Shown here piece after piece: positions 1 to 7,995 of a stretch of 64,000 nucleotides of DNA. The notes beneath the pieces are model-generated. The model had not been told where the DNA came from. It worked only from the letters and a program-made list of their open reading frames with translations, and ran no database searches. The first letter of the stretch is position 1; every line of letters begins with the position of its first letter. This DNA comes from Polyangium sp. 15x6 (GTDB lineage: Bacteria > Myxococcota_A > Polyangia > Polyangiales > Polyangiaceae): assembly GCF_029960785.1 (NCBI RefSeq), contig NZ_JASBQE010000039.1, forward strand, positions 42,487 to 106,486. Direction: 5' to 3'. The translations under genes and the position numbers were made by a program.

Positions 1-864
1 GCGAAACAGGCTCGCGAGGAGGCCGCGAAGGTGGAGGGCGCGAAGAATTCGCCGCCGGTCCATTTGCCAAGGACGGCTCCCGTGGAGGCATGCCTCCGGC
101 GCGTCGAGCGGTCGGTCGGGCTATTGTCGGCATGCGTGGCGCTCGGCATCGTGCTCGATCGCGCGGCGGAGCAGGCCCGCGTCGAGCTCGTCGAATTCAC
201 GCGTCAGCCGGACGCGGCGCGGATCGGGGCGGTGGATGCGCTCATCACGCGGATCTCGCCGCGCACGCTGGAAGAAGCCATTGCAGCCCGGCAGGAGGCG
301 CTCACGCGCGCGCTCGCCGTGCTGGAAGCGCCCGCGTGGCAGCAGCAGCTCGAAGCTTTTCGCCCCGGGCTCGCGGCCGACCTCCGAGGTTTGGCGGGAC
401 GAAGGGCCCAAGAGGGCCTTTCGAATGTCGCGAGCCTGCTCGACGAGCTCGACGCGCTCCTCTCGGCGCGGGCACGGGCGCGGGTCGTATCGCTCTGCGA
501 GGGCGGCGTCGCTGCGGGGCTCCGGGCCTCGGAGGTCCGATTCGAGGCGCGCGAAGGCGCGTTCGTCGCCGAGCTCTCCGACGATCATGGCGTCTTCGCG
601 CGGATTGCAGAGCACCTCGTGTCGTGGGCCGTGCTCCCGGAGATCGACACGATCGAAATGCGCGGTCCCGCGGAGTGGGACGGGCCCGCGTGCGTGCATG
701 GAGGGTATGCGGACGTGCTCGCCGCGCTGCGGGCGCAGGGCGTCGAGGCCGAGCTTTACGGCGAGGACGGGCGCGCGTTGTGGCCCGCGGGGGGCGACGG
801 CGCGGGCGGCGCGGTGGTTGTCCTGCAAAACGTGGCGGCGACGGGGAGGCAGGGTTCGTCGTGA
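1..864 (+). CDS. Hypothetical protein, probably 5'-truncated by the window edge
   Basis: I do not recognise this family. The frame is open to base 1, and the residues before the first possible start (GTG at 31) read as a continuing Ala/Lys/Glu-rich helix, so the gene probably begins upstream; however, an AGGAGG stretch at 17-22 lies eight bases before GTG 31, so a start there is possible. The protein is mostly helical and acidic, with no membrane segment or signal peptide and no catalytic motif that I can name. Its stop overlaps the GTG start of the radical-SAM gene (GTGA, 861-864). It is therefore the first visible member of a translationally coupled set with a radical-SAM protein, a GTPase-like protein and an eCIS-core protein, and is likely a partner of these. 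Confidence 0.7.
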   Translation, partial: AKQAREEAAKVEGAKNSPPVHLPRTAPVEACLRRVERSVGLLSACVALGIVLDRAAEQARVELVEFTRQPDAARIGAVDALITRISPRTLEEAIAARQEALTRALAVLEAPAWQQQLEAFRPGLAADLRGLAGRRAQEGLSNVASLLDELDALLSARARARVVSLCEGGVAAGLRASEVRFEAREGAFVAELSDDHGVFARIAEHLVSWAVLPEIDTIEMRGPAEWDGPACVHGGYADVLAALRAQGVEAELYGEDGRALWPAGGDGAGGAVVVLQNVAATGRQGSS

Positions 865-1451
865 CGGACCTCCTGCTCAACCTCGCGGACGCCGTCGCGC
901 CGTCGCGCGCGAACGGGCCCGGCGCGCGCGCGGTCCTCTGGGCGCAGGGCTGCTCGCTCCGGTGCCGGGGTTGTCACAACCCGCAAACGTGGGCCACGGC
1001 GCCGCGGCGCGTTTGCACGGTGGATGCAGCCGTGTCCTGGGTGCGCTCGTTTCGAGGCTTGCGCGGGGTGACGTTGAGCGGCGGTGAGCCGTTCGAGCAA
1101 GCGCTCGGCTTCGCAGCGCTCTGCCGCGCGCTTCGAGCCGAGGGCGCGGACGTCGTGGCATTCTCGGGTTTTACCCGGGACGAGATCGAAGAAGGCGTGC
1201 GGCCTCACGCCCAGGCGCTGCTCGCCGAGGTCGATCTGCTGATCGATGGCCGATACGAGGCCGATCTCGCGGCACGGCTGCCCTTGCGGGGCTCGTCGAA
1301 CCAGCGCTTGCATTTCCTGACGAGCCGGATTCGACCCGAGGAAATCGAACGTTTGCCGGCGGTGGAGTGGATCGGCAAAGGCGAGGGCGCGCGTGTGACG
1401 GGGTTTGCCCTCCGCGCCCTCCGTCCACGAACCGCCGAGGGGCGCGCATGA
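861..1451 (+). CDS. Radical SAM activase-like protein (4Fe-4S single-cluster family)
   Basis: A 196-residue protein resembling the small NrdG/PflA-type activating enzymes. The radical-SAM cluster motif is CSLRCRGC (Cys31, Cys35, Cys38), followed by the SAM-binding GGEP motif at 74-77 and a DGRYE segment typical of the activases. Such proteins cleave S-adenosylmethionine with a 4Fe-4S cluster to form a radical, usually to activate a partner enzyme; no glycyl-radical enzyme is visible next to it, so the substrate is unknown. The GTG start is chosen because it overlaps the upstream stop and gives a protein of normal activase length; the longer reading of this frame back to base 90 is a shadow of the upstream gene. 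Its stop overlaps the next start (ATGA, 1448-1451). Confidence 0.88.
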   Translation: MTDLLLNLADAVAPSRANGPGARAVLWAQGCSLRCRGCHNPQTWATAPRRVCTVDAAVSWVRSFRGLRGVTLSGGEPFEQALGFAALCRALRAEGADVVAFSGFTRDEIEEGVRPHAQALLAEVDLLIDGRYEADLAARLPLRGSSNQRLHFLTSRIRPEEIERLPAVEWIGKGEGARVTGFALRALRPRTAEGRA

Positions 1452-2629
1452 GCGGGAGCCCCGCGCCGGATCGAGAGCGCGAGCCTGTGATCCTGCTGCT
1501 CGGCTGGCGTCGGTCCGGAAAAACCCGGACGCGGATGCGGTGGAGCCAGTACACCCGCATGGCGCCGGTGACGGCCGAGGGAATCGGGCCTCCGAAGGTG
1601 GAGACAGGGGCAAACCCGGCGCCGACGGCGGCGGTGACGGAGCATCGGGTCGAAATCGGCGAGCGCGCGGTGCGGGTGATCGACGTGCCGGGGGCGATCG
1701 TGGACGCGGCGCGGGACGAAGCCGGCGCGCTGCGGGATGCGCTGGAGTCGCGGGTCGGTCGAATCGGAGGCATCGTCCTTTGCGTGGCTCCGCCGGTGCC
1801 GCCGCGGCGAAGAGGTCTGGTACCGGGGCACGTGCACCCCTCGCTCGTGCCCGCGTATGGCGACCTCTTCCCGGCTGGCGAAGGCACGGCCGAGCCCGCG
1901 GCTGCGCAGGTGGAGGAGGTGCGCGCGCGGATCGACGCCGTGATGGCGTTCGTGGAGCAACTCGCGGGGCGCATGGGCAAGGACGCGCGCGACGTGCCCA
2001 TTTCCGTGCAGCTCAATTTCGCTGATCTCGTCGCGCTCGGGAGCACCGACGACGAGGACGCGGCGGCGCGGGATCGGCTCTTCGCGCAGTATGGTCGCAT
2101 GCTGCCGGCCGATCGAGGGGCATTCACGAACCCCGCGCAGATCGAGGCGCGGCGCGCGGAGGCCGCGGCGGTGGACGCCGAGGTATCCGCCCTCGCGACG
2201 GACATCGCGGGCTTCATGCGGGCGCGATGGCCCGGGCACGATCTCTGGTTTTCGGCAGCCGCGAACGTGGAGGATCCGCTCGGGCATCGAAGCGCGGCGG
2301 CGGGGCTCGTCTATCTCGTCGACCGGACGCTCGGGGAAGAGGCGCTCGCGGAGGCGCGCGCCGAGCGCGAGGAGGCGCGACGGGCGGAAATGGCGCGGCG
2401 CGTGGAAGCGCGGCGGGCGCTGTTGCGGCGCCTCCGGCCGGCGCTCGTCGGGGTGCCGGCGCTGGTCCTCCTTTTGCTGGCCGCGAGCACGGTGACCTGG
2501 GGGAGCCGCACGGAAAATGCCGCTCCGTTGCTGGTTCGTCGCGTGCGATGGTACGCTCAATCTTATCTGGCCCCGGAGGGCCCCGGGCATGGGCCCGGCC
2601 CCCGTGCAGCCCGGACACGATCGCCATGA
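1448..2629 (+). CDS. GTPase-like P-loop protein with a C-terminal membrane anchor
   Basis: A 393-residue P-loop protein. A Walker A/G1 motif GWRRSGKT occupies residues 19-26, a G3-like DVPG is at 79-82, and a G4-like NFAD is at 190-193, an order that fits a TRAFAC-type GTPase rather than an ATPase. After a charged Glu/Arg-rich helix, a single hydrophobic segment near residues 331-350 should anchor the protein in the inner membrane, followed by a short basic tail. It overlaps both neighbours by four bases (ATGA), so it is translated with the radical-SAM protein and the eCIS-core protein. GTPase plus radical-SAM neighbours recall the GTPase-centred conflict modules described in comparative genomics, but that link is an inference from order and motifs. 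Confidence 0.75.
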   Translation: MSGSPAPDREREPVILLLGWRRSGKTRTRMRWSQYTRMAPVTAEGIGPPKVETGANPAPTAAVTEHRVEIGERAVRVIDVPGAIVDAARDEAGALRDALESRVGRIGGIVLCVAPPVPPRRRGLVPGHVHPSLVPAYGDLFPAGEGTAEPAAAQVEEVRARIDAVMAFVEQLAGRMGKDARDVPISVQLNFADLVALGSTDDEDAAARDRLFAQYGRMLPADRGAFTNPAQIEARRAEAAAVDAEVSALATDIAGFMRARWPGHDLWFSAAANVEDPLGHRSAAAGLVYLVDRTLGEEALAEARAEREEARRAEMARRVEARRALLRRLRPALVGVPALVLLLLAASTVTWGSRTENAAPLLVRRVRWYAQSYLAPEGPGHGPGPRAARTRSP

Positions 2630-3834
2630 GCCCGAAACAACGCGTCATTCAGGCGTGTTATCCCGCCAATCGTATCCCGGCCGCGATGCTGGCGCAGGCC
2701 TTTTTCCGGCCGCACGCGACGAGACCGCCGCACGCCGCCAAGGCCATCCAGCGAAGCACGACGTCCCTGCCCCCGCATCCAGCCACGGTGGCGCAACGAA
2801 AAAGCATGGCTCCGGGGCCCGCCGAACGTCCGCCCCACGCCGCGACGCGCGGCGCCCCGCTGCAAAGGCGCGCCGCGGACGAATCGGCCACCGTCGACCC
2901 GGCGCAGCCCTCGGGCGTGCACGCCTTCCAGCCTCCGACGGGTTTCCTCGAAGGCAAGCCGGCGCGGGAGGGGCAGTCTCTGCCGCCCTCGGTGCTTCGA
3001 AAAATGGAAACCTTCTTCGAGGCCGATTTCTCCGATGTGCGGGTCCACGTCGGCGGCGAGGCGGCGTCGATCGGGGCGATCGCGTTCACGCTGGGCACCG
3101 ACATCCATTTTGCGCCCGGGTTTTACGAGCCACACACGGCGCGAGGGCAAGAGCTCCTCGGGCACGAGCTGACGCACGTGGTGCAGCAGCGTGAGGGGCG
3201 GGTGGCGAACCCGCTGGGCGACGGAATCGCCGTGGTGCAGGATTTCGAGCTGGAGGCGGAGGCGGATCGCATGGGGAGGGCGGTGGCCACGGGGCAACCC
3301 AAGATGGCGGCGAATGCGCGCCCCTTCCCCGCCTTCGGGCCGCCGGCGCAGAACGTCGGTCCGCTGCAAATGCGGGCGGCGCAGGCGAAGGGCGCGGGAT
3401 ACCGGCTCATCTTCGGGACGTACATGCACGAGAACGAGAGCCTCCCGGAGCCGCTCGCCGGCCATAGCTTCGTCGCGCTCGAGGAGCCGACCGGTGAACG
3501 GCACGCCTTCGGTTTTTCGCCCCGGAATTACGGCTCGTACGATCCGCACCGGGACCTCGGCAAGCTCATGTCGGGCGTCCCCGGCGTCGTGCACGATGAT
3601 GGATCGGCCTTCGAGAAGCCCGGGGTGCGGCTCAAGGAGTATCCCATCGACGCGGCGCAGGCGCAGGCGGCGATGGCGAAGGTGGCCGAGTATCAGTCGG
3701 GGCGGCACCGGTTCAATCTGCAATCGAAGCAATGCTCGGCCTTCGCGCTCGACGTGCTCCGCGCGGCCGACGTGAAGACGCCCGTGAGCGGATCCACGCG
3801 CGGGCCGCGCGACGTGTACGAGAAGCTGCGATGA
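2626..3834 (+). CDS. eCIS-core (DUF4157) protein with a C-terminal cysteine-peptidase-like domain
   Basis: A 402-residue protein. Residues 30-82 hold three proline/histidine-rich repeats (RPPHAA, PPHPATV, RPPHAAT) separated by QR-type dibasic sites. Residues 119-220 form the DUF4157 (eCIS-core) domain with an intact HELTH zinc-protease motif at 180-184 and a downstream acidic ELEAEADR segment. Residues 256-402 form a separate domain with GHSFVAL (His280) and QCSAFALDVL (Cys369); a His before a Cys in such contexts is the order of permuted papain-like (NlpC/LRAT-type) folds. DUF4157 proteins are associated with extracellular contractile injection systems and polymorphic toxins. The start is set by an ATGA overlap with the GTPase-like gene. 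The cargo role and the cysteine-peptidase assignment are inferences. Confidence 0.88.
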   Translation: MSPKQRVIQACYPANRIPAAMLAQAFFRPHATRPPHAAKAIQRSTTSLPPHPATVAQRKSMAPGPAERPPHAATRGAPLQRRAADESATVDPAQPSGVHAFQPPTGFLEGKPAREGQSLPPSVLRKMETFFEADFSDVRVHVGGEAASIGAIAFTLGTDIHFAPGFYEPHTARGQELLGHELTHVVQQREGRVANPLGDGIAVVQDFELEAEADRMGRAVATGQPKMAANARPFPAFGPPAQNVGPLQMRAAQAKGAGYRLIFGTYMHENESLPEPLAGHSFVALEEPTGERHAFGFSPRNYGSYDPHRDLGKLMSGVPGVVHDDGSAFEKPGVRLKEYPIDAAQAQAAMAKVAEYQSGRHRFNLQSKQCSAFALDVLRAADVKTPVSGSTRGPRDVYEKLR

Positions 3835-3870
3835 GGTTTTCCCGAGGGTAACGACGCGGAGGAGGCGGCG

Positions 3871-4614
3871 ATGGCGAACGGCGAGGGCGAGGGGAAAAAG
3901 CAGCGAGGGCCGCACCCGGCCACGGTGCAGCGAAAAACGACGGCGACGCAGCCCGCAAAACGGCCGAGCAGGCCGCCGCACCCGGCCACGGTTCAAAAGA
4001 AGCCGGCCGCGAAGGCCGGCGCGCGCAAGGAGCGTCCGCCGCACCCGGCCACGGTGCAACGAAAAGCGTCCGCACCCGGCGGCGCGCGCAAGGAGCGGCC
4101 CCCGCATCCGGCCACAGTGGCCCGGACAAACGGCTCCGGGGCCGCGCAACGCCTCTCGGCGACCGGCAAAACCGGCGCGCTCACGCTTGCGTCCGGCTCG
4201 GCGCTCTATCATGCGACGAGTTATGCCGGGCTCAGCGTCCTTTTGCGGGCGGGGATCGGGGCCAGCGTGAACGGGCGAACGGGCTCGGCGTTCCCCACGT
4301 CGACCGCGCTCGACGCCGGGCGCGCGGGCTCGGGCGGGCCTTCGGCGGTGCTGGAGCTGCGGACGACGCGTGCGTTGCAAGGCGGTCGTGACACGCCGGC
4401 ACAGCCGAAGATCGCGGCCCGGGCCGCGCCGGCCGAAGGCGAGACGCCGCCCGATTTCGCCGTCGATCGCCGCGGCTCGCGCGGGGTGCAGTGCAAGCTG
4501 CATCCTCGCGCGCTCGACGCCCTCGAACCCGTGGCCGTGCACCTGCGCGACGCGCGAGGCGCCTGGGCGCGCTTCACGGTCGCGCAGTACCGGGAAATGT
4601 CGGGCGCGGGCTGA
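3871..4614 (+). CDS. HPATV-repeat protein with an ADP-ribosyltransferase-like C-terminal region
   Basis: A 247-residue protein preceded by a GGAGG ribosome site about eight bases before its ATG. The N-terminal third is four copies of a 21-22 residue unit centred on PHPATV (His15, His37, His58, His79), each followed by QRK, QKK or AR, in a Lys/Arg-rich context. The same unit occurs in the DUF4157 protein just upstream, so the two are likely recognised by the same machinery. The remainder begins with SALYHATSYAGL (residues 110-121), a pattern reminiscent of the N-terminal strand of ADP-ribosyltransferase-fold toxins (LYH-G/A-T), and contains a later LELRTTRAL strand. I cannot point to a full catalytic triad, so the toxin assignment is weak; a repeat-bearing accessory protein is the alternative. 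Confidence 0.8.
   Translation: MANGEGEGKKQRGPHPATVQRKTTATQPAKRPSRPPHPATVQKKPAAKAGARKERPPHPATVQRKASAPGGARKERPPHPATVARTNGSGAAQRLSATGKTGALTLASGSALYHATSYAGLSVLLRAGIGASVNGRTGSAFPTSTALDAGRAGSGGPSAVLELRTTRALQGGRDTPAQPKIAARAAPAEGETPPDFAVDRRGSRGVQCKLHPRALDALEPVAVHLRDARGAWARFTVAQYREMSGAG
3910..4125 (+). repeat. Four tandem 63-66 bp repeats encoding the PHPATV unit
   Basis: Four in-frame copies of a unit whose most conserved DNA core is ccgcacccggccacggt, spaced 66, 63 and 63 bases apart. Copies 3 and 4 also share the flanking GARKERPPHPATV. The fourth has diverged (ccgcatccggccacagt). Related but more diverged copies lie upstream at about 2725-2860 in the DUF4157 gene, which indicates spread of the unit between the two adjacent genes. 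Confidence 0.85.
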
Positions 4615-4670
4615 ACCGCTGCCGCGCCCTTGCCTCGGCGCTCCGGCTTCTTCACCATGCGCTCCCGCAC

Positions 4671-5405
4671 ATGGCGTCGCTCGAAGACATCACCAGGCGC
4701 TACTACGAGACGACGGCCTCGCGTGGCCATCGCCCGACCGCGGAGTACTACAAAACGAGCGCCGCGGGCCTCCTGCGCCGCCTCGGGTCTTGGCTCCCCG
4801 AAGATCGCACGACGCCGTGCATCGACCTCGCGTGCGGCTGCGGCGAGCTCATCTACGCGCTCGAGCAGCGCGGGTTCGCGCGTACGCACGGCGTCGACCT
4901 CTGTGTCGAGGAGCTCGACGAAGCCCGGAAGTTCGTGCGCGGCGAGCTCGTCGTCGGCGACGTGATCGACCACCTCGCCGCGCAACGCGAGGGCGCCTAC
5001 GGCTTCGTGACGGCTTTCAACATCGTCGAGCACCTGCCCAAGGATCGACTCATCGACTTCTTTCGCGAGGCGCATCGCGTGCTGCGTCCCGGCGGCGCGC
5101 TCGTGGGCATGGTGCCGAACGCCGTCTCTCCGTTCGGCGCGGCGGCGCGATACTGGGACATCACGCATCAGATCGCGTTCACGCCGAACAGCATCACGCA
5201 GCTCGCGGCGATGACGGGCTGGGGTGACCGCGCGGAGTTCCGCGAGTGCGGCCCGGTGCCGTACGGCGTGAAGAGCGCGATCCGGTACGTCGCATGGCGA
5301 GCGCTGCGCGGCGCGATCGAGGCGTGGTTTCTCGTGGAAAACGGGGCGACGCGCGGCGGGATTTATTCGTCGGACATGCTCTTCCGGCTGCGGAAGGAAT
5401 CCTGA
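4671..5405 (+). CDS. Class I SAM-dependent methyltransferase
   Basis: A 244-residue methyltransferase. The SAM-binding motif I is IDLACGCGELIYAL, with the acidic ribose-binding residue in GVDLC, a motif corresponding to FNIVEHLP, and the HRVLRPGG segment typical of the Methyltransf_11/23 families. The ATG at 4671 is chosen because the family begins a few residues before a helix like LEDITRRYY; the longer reading back to 4491 lies inside the upstream gene in another frame. Six bases separate it from the CgeB-like gene. It begins the sugar-transfer cluster that runs to 9501, so the likely substrate is a saccharide or lipid-linked sugar. Confidence 0.85.
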   Translation: MASLEDITRRYYETTASRGHRPTAEYYKTSAAGLLRRLGSWLPEDRTTPCIDLACGCGELIYALEQRGFARTHGVDLCVEELDEARKFVRGELVVGDVIDHLAAQREGAYGFVTAFNIVEHLPKDRLIDFFREAHRVLRPGGALVGMVPNAVSPFGAAARYWDITHQIAFTPNSITQLAAMTGWGDRAEFRECGPVPYGVKSAIRYVAWRALRGAIEAWFLVENGATRGGIYSSDMLFRLRKES

Positions 5406-5411
5406 GAAGCC

Positions 5412-6392
5412 ATGCGTATCCTCGTCCTCGGCCCCCGATTCGCGGACGGCTTTGCCGACAACGTCGCCGAGACGCTCGTCGAGATGGGCCACGAGGTCCT
5501 CGGGGCGGAGGAGGTCGATCACGCTGCGTACTGGTCGGTCCCTCGGCGCGCGCTGCGCATGGTGGAGGAGCGCGTCTTCGGGGACGCGCCTTTGCCGCAG
5601 GATCGCAAGCTCCTGCGCCTCGTCACGGATCGACGTCCCGACGTCTTGCTCGCGCTCACGTGGGACGTGCACCCGGAGATCCTCGACGCGCTCGGCCGCT
5701 TCGTGTCGGGGCGGCGTATTCTCTGGTGGGGCGACGCGCCCGCGAACAGCCGCAGGTTCGGGCTCGTGAATCCCTTCTGGGACAAGGTGTACGTCAAGGA
5801 TCCGGACGCCGTGAAAAAGCTCCGGCTCGCGGGCAAGGAGTGCGCGCTCCTGCACGAGGCGATGAATCCGAGGTGGCATCGGCCGCTCGCGAAGCAAACG
5901 AGTGATGCCGTGGTCGTCGCTGGAAACTATTATGCCTTCCGACAAGCCGTCCTCCTGCGGCTGCTCCGCGACGGCGCGCGGCTCGAACTCTACGGCACCG
6001 AGCCACCGCCCTGGTCGGCGAAGGAGATCCGGGCGAGTTTTTCCGGAAAATACGTCGTCCGCGAGGAGAAGAGCCGCGTGTTCGGGGCGGGAATGGCCTG
6101 CCTGAATACGTTCGCGCTGGCGGAGGGCAATTCGCTGAATTGCCGCGCGTTCGAGATCGCGGGCGCCGGCGGACTCCAGCTCGTGGAGTTCCGGCCGACG
6201 CTGCTCCAGTGCTTCGAGCCGGGGAAAGAGGTGCTCACCTTCGAGACGTACGAGGAGCTCCGAGGCCACCTCGAACACGCGCGACGCTTCCCGGCCGACA
6301 TGCTCGCGATCCGCGAGGCCGGCGCGCGGCGCGCCCTCGCCGAGCACACGTATCGGCACAGGCTCGAAACCATCCTCGCGGATATCGCCTGA
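5412..6392 (+). CDS. CgeB-like glycosyltransferase
   Basis: A 326-residue protein of the CgeB/DUF3880-type glycosyltransferase group. It starts with the Rossmann strand MRILVLGPRF, has a central ILWWGDAPANSRRF segment matching the family's acceptor/donor-domain junction, and ends with the Glyco_trans_1_2 signature CRAFEIAGAGGLQLVEF followed by a GKEVLTFETYEELRGHL helix. These are retaining GT-B enzymes acting on the cytosolic side. It sits six bases after the methyltransferase and nine bases before a GT4 enzyme, so it is part of the same exopolysaccharide operon. The sugar donor cannot be read from sequence. Confidence 0.85.
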   Translation: MRILVLGPRFADGFADNVAETLVEMGHEVLGAEEVDHAAYWSVPRRALRMVEERVFGDAPLPQDRKLLRLVTDRRPDVLLALTWDVHPEILDALGRFVSGRRILWWGDAPANSRRFGLVNPFWDKVYVKDPDAVKKLRLAGKECALLHEAMNPRWHRPLAKQTSDAVVVAGNYYAFRQAVLLRLLRDGARLELYGTEPPPWSAKEIRASFSGKYVVREEKSRVFGAGMACLNTFALAEGNSLNCRAFEIAGAGGLQLVEFRPTLLQCFEPGKEVLTFETYEELRGHLEHARRFPADMLAIREAGARRALAEHTYRHRLETILADIA

Positions 6393-6400
6393 CGTTTTTC

Positions 6401-7552
6401 ATGGCCCTCCGCGTCCTCCACGTCATTCCGAGCTTCTGGCCCGCGACGCGGTATGGCGGACCGATCGAAGGCGTCCTCCGGCTTTGCCAGCGCCTTCTCC
6501 GCCTCGGCGTGACGGTCGAGGTCGTCACGACGGACGCCGACGGCGCGGGGGATCTGCCCGTGCCCCACGCGGAGAAGACGCTCGCCGAGGGCGTGCCCGT
6601 TCGTTATTTTCCGCGCAGGCCCCGTACACGATTCGCGTTCTCCGCGCCCCTCGCGCTTCATCTCGCCCGGGAAATCCCGCGGTGGGATCTGATCCACGTC
6701 ACGGCCCTGTTCTCCTTTTCCTCGGCCGCGGCCATGGCCCTCGCCCGGCGCGCGGCCGTGCCCGCCGTGCTCTCGCCCCAGGGCACGCTCATGCCCTGGG
6801 CCATCGGCTCGAAGCGCTGGAAAAAGGCGCCCTATTTCGAGCTCGTCGAACGGAAGAACGTGCTCTCCGCCGCGGGCGTGCACGCGACGAGTGACGAGGA
6901 GGCACGCGAGATCCTCCGCCACGTCCCCGGCGCGCGAACGTTCGTCGTGCCAAACGGCGTCGATCTGCCCGACGTGCTTGCCGACGTGCCGCGCGAAAGG
7001 GCACGGATCGTCTTTCTGGGCCGCATTCATCCGGTCAAAGGGTTCGACGTGCTCGTGCCTGCGCTCGCCCGCGTCGCGGCCGTGATGCCCGAGGTGGAGA
7101 CGCTCGTCGCCGGGCCGGACGAGGACGGCGAACAGGCGCGCGTCGAGGCGCTCCTCACCCGCGTCACGCCCCGCCCCCGCGTGCGGTTTCTCGGGCCTGT
7201 GTACGTGAAAGACAAACTCGCGCTGCTCGCGTCGGCCACGGTCCTCGTGCTGCCCTCGCACGGCGAGAACTTCGGCATCGTGGTCGCCGAGGCGCTCGCC
7301 GCTGGGACGCCCGTCGTCGTGAGCAAGGCTTGTCCCTGGAAGATTTTGGAAGAGCGCGGCGCGGGCGCCTGGGTCGAGAATACGCCTGAGCGGATCGCCG
7401 AGGCGTTGCTTTCGATCCTCGAAGACCCCGCGCGCGCCCGGCGCATGGGGGAAGCGGGGCGCGCCGTGGCCGCGGGGTTCGGCTGGGACGCTATTGCAAA
7501 GCAGATGCTCGGGCATTACGAGGCGATCGTCGCCGGCGAGAGGCGACCATGA
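6401..7552 (+). CDS. Glycosyltransferase family 4 protein
   Basis: A 383-residue GT-B retaining glycosyltransferase. It has the N-terminal Rossmann strand VLHVIPSFWPATRYGG, the donor-domain entry RIVFLGRIHPVKGFDVLV and the E-x7-E type motif in LPSHGENFGIVVAEAL, with a typical helix-rich C-terminus. The ATG at 6401 gives a family-normal start directly on the first strand. It overlaps the Alg14-like gene by four bases (ATGA, 7549-7552) and is therefore translationally coupled to the two-part glycosyltransferase that follows. It probably adds an internal sugar to the lipid-linked repeat unit. Confidence 0.92.
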   Translation: MALRVLHVIPSFWPATRYGGPIEGVLRLCQRLLRLGVTVEVVTTDADGAGDLPVPHAEKTLAEGVPVRYFPRRPRTRFAFSAPLALHLAREIPRWDLIHVTALFSFSSAAAMALARRAAVPAVLSPQGTLMPWAIGSKRWKKAPYFELVERKNVLSAAGVHATSDEEAREILRHVPGARTFVVPNGVDLPDVLADVPRERARIVFLGRIHPVKGFDVLVPALARVAAVMPEVETLVAGPDEDGEQARVEALLTRVTPRPRVRFLGPVYVKDKLALLASATVLVLPSHGENFGIVVAEALAAGTPVVVSKACPWKILEERGAGAWVENTPERIAEALLSILEDPARARRMGEAGRAVAAGFGWDAIAKQMLGHYEAIVAGERRP

Positions 7553-7995
7553 AAATCCTCGTCGTCTCCTCGGTGGGCGGTCACCTGACCGAGATCATGC
7601 AGCTCGCTCCTGTCCTCGCGGGTCACGAGGTCGTCCTGGTCCTCAACGACGAGGCCGCATTGCCCGATTTCCCGTTTGCCCGGGTCTACCGCATCGCGCA
7701 CGCCGAGCGGGACGTCCGCGTGCTCTGGAACCTGCTCGAAGCCGCGCGGATCCTGCGCCACGAGGAGCCCGACATCGTGCTCTCGGCCGGCGCGGGGCCG
7801 GCGGTCCCGGTCGCGCTCGTGGCGCGGATGGGCACGCGGGCGCGGGTCGTGTTCGTGGAGACGGCCGCGGCGATCGTCCGCCCGACGCTCACGGGTCGGC
7901 TGATGGCGCCCCTCGCGCACCGGTTCTTTTATCAATGGGACACGCTCGCGCGGTTCTTCCCGCGGGCCGAGAAGGCGAGCATTCATTTCGGATGA
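7549..7995 (+). CDS. Alg14-like membrane subunit of a two-part glycosyltransferase
   Basis: A 148-residue protein matching the Alg14/PssD group: the opening strand KILVVSSVGGHLTE with the GGH motif, the hydrophobic segment around VLSAGAGPAVPVALVARM, and FVETAAAIVRPTLTGRL near residues 105-121. In known pairs this subunit anchors the catalytic Alg13-like partner to the membrane and helps bind the acceptor lipid. The gene overlaps its neighbours at both ends by four bases (7549-7552 and 7992-7995), and the next gene is exactly the expected Alg13-like partner, which supports the assignment strongly. Confidence 0.9.
   Translation: MKILVVSSVGGHLTEIMQLAPVLAGHEVVLVLNDEAALPDFPFARVYRIAHAERDVRVLWNLLEAARILRHEEPDIVLSAGAGPAVPVALVARMGTRARVVFVETAAAIVRPTLTGRLMAPLAHRFFYQWDTLARFFPRAEKASIHFG

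Noticed and set aside
84..97. 14-bp perfect palindrome GGAGGCATGCCTCC
   Set aside because: It lies inside the coding frame of the first gene with no nearby start; it contains GCATGCC but is probably chance.
2563..4542. 659-codon open frame on the minus strand opposite the DUF4157 and HPATV genes
   Set aside because: It is an antisense shadow typical of high-GC DNA; its product is Arg/His-rich with no domain, and the plus-strand genes have clear motifs.
4221..6359. 712-codon open frame on the minus strand
   Set aside because: Antisense to the methyltransferase and CgeB-like genes; no recognisable domain and an Arg/Glu/Val-rich composition.
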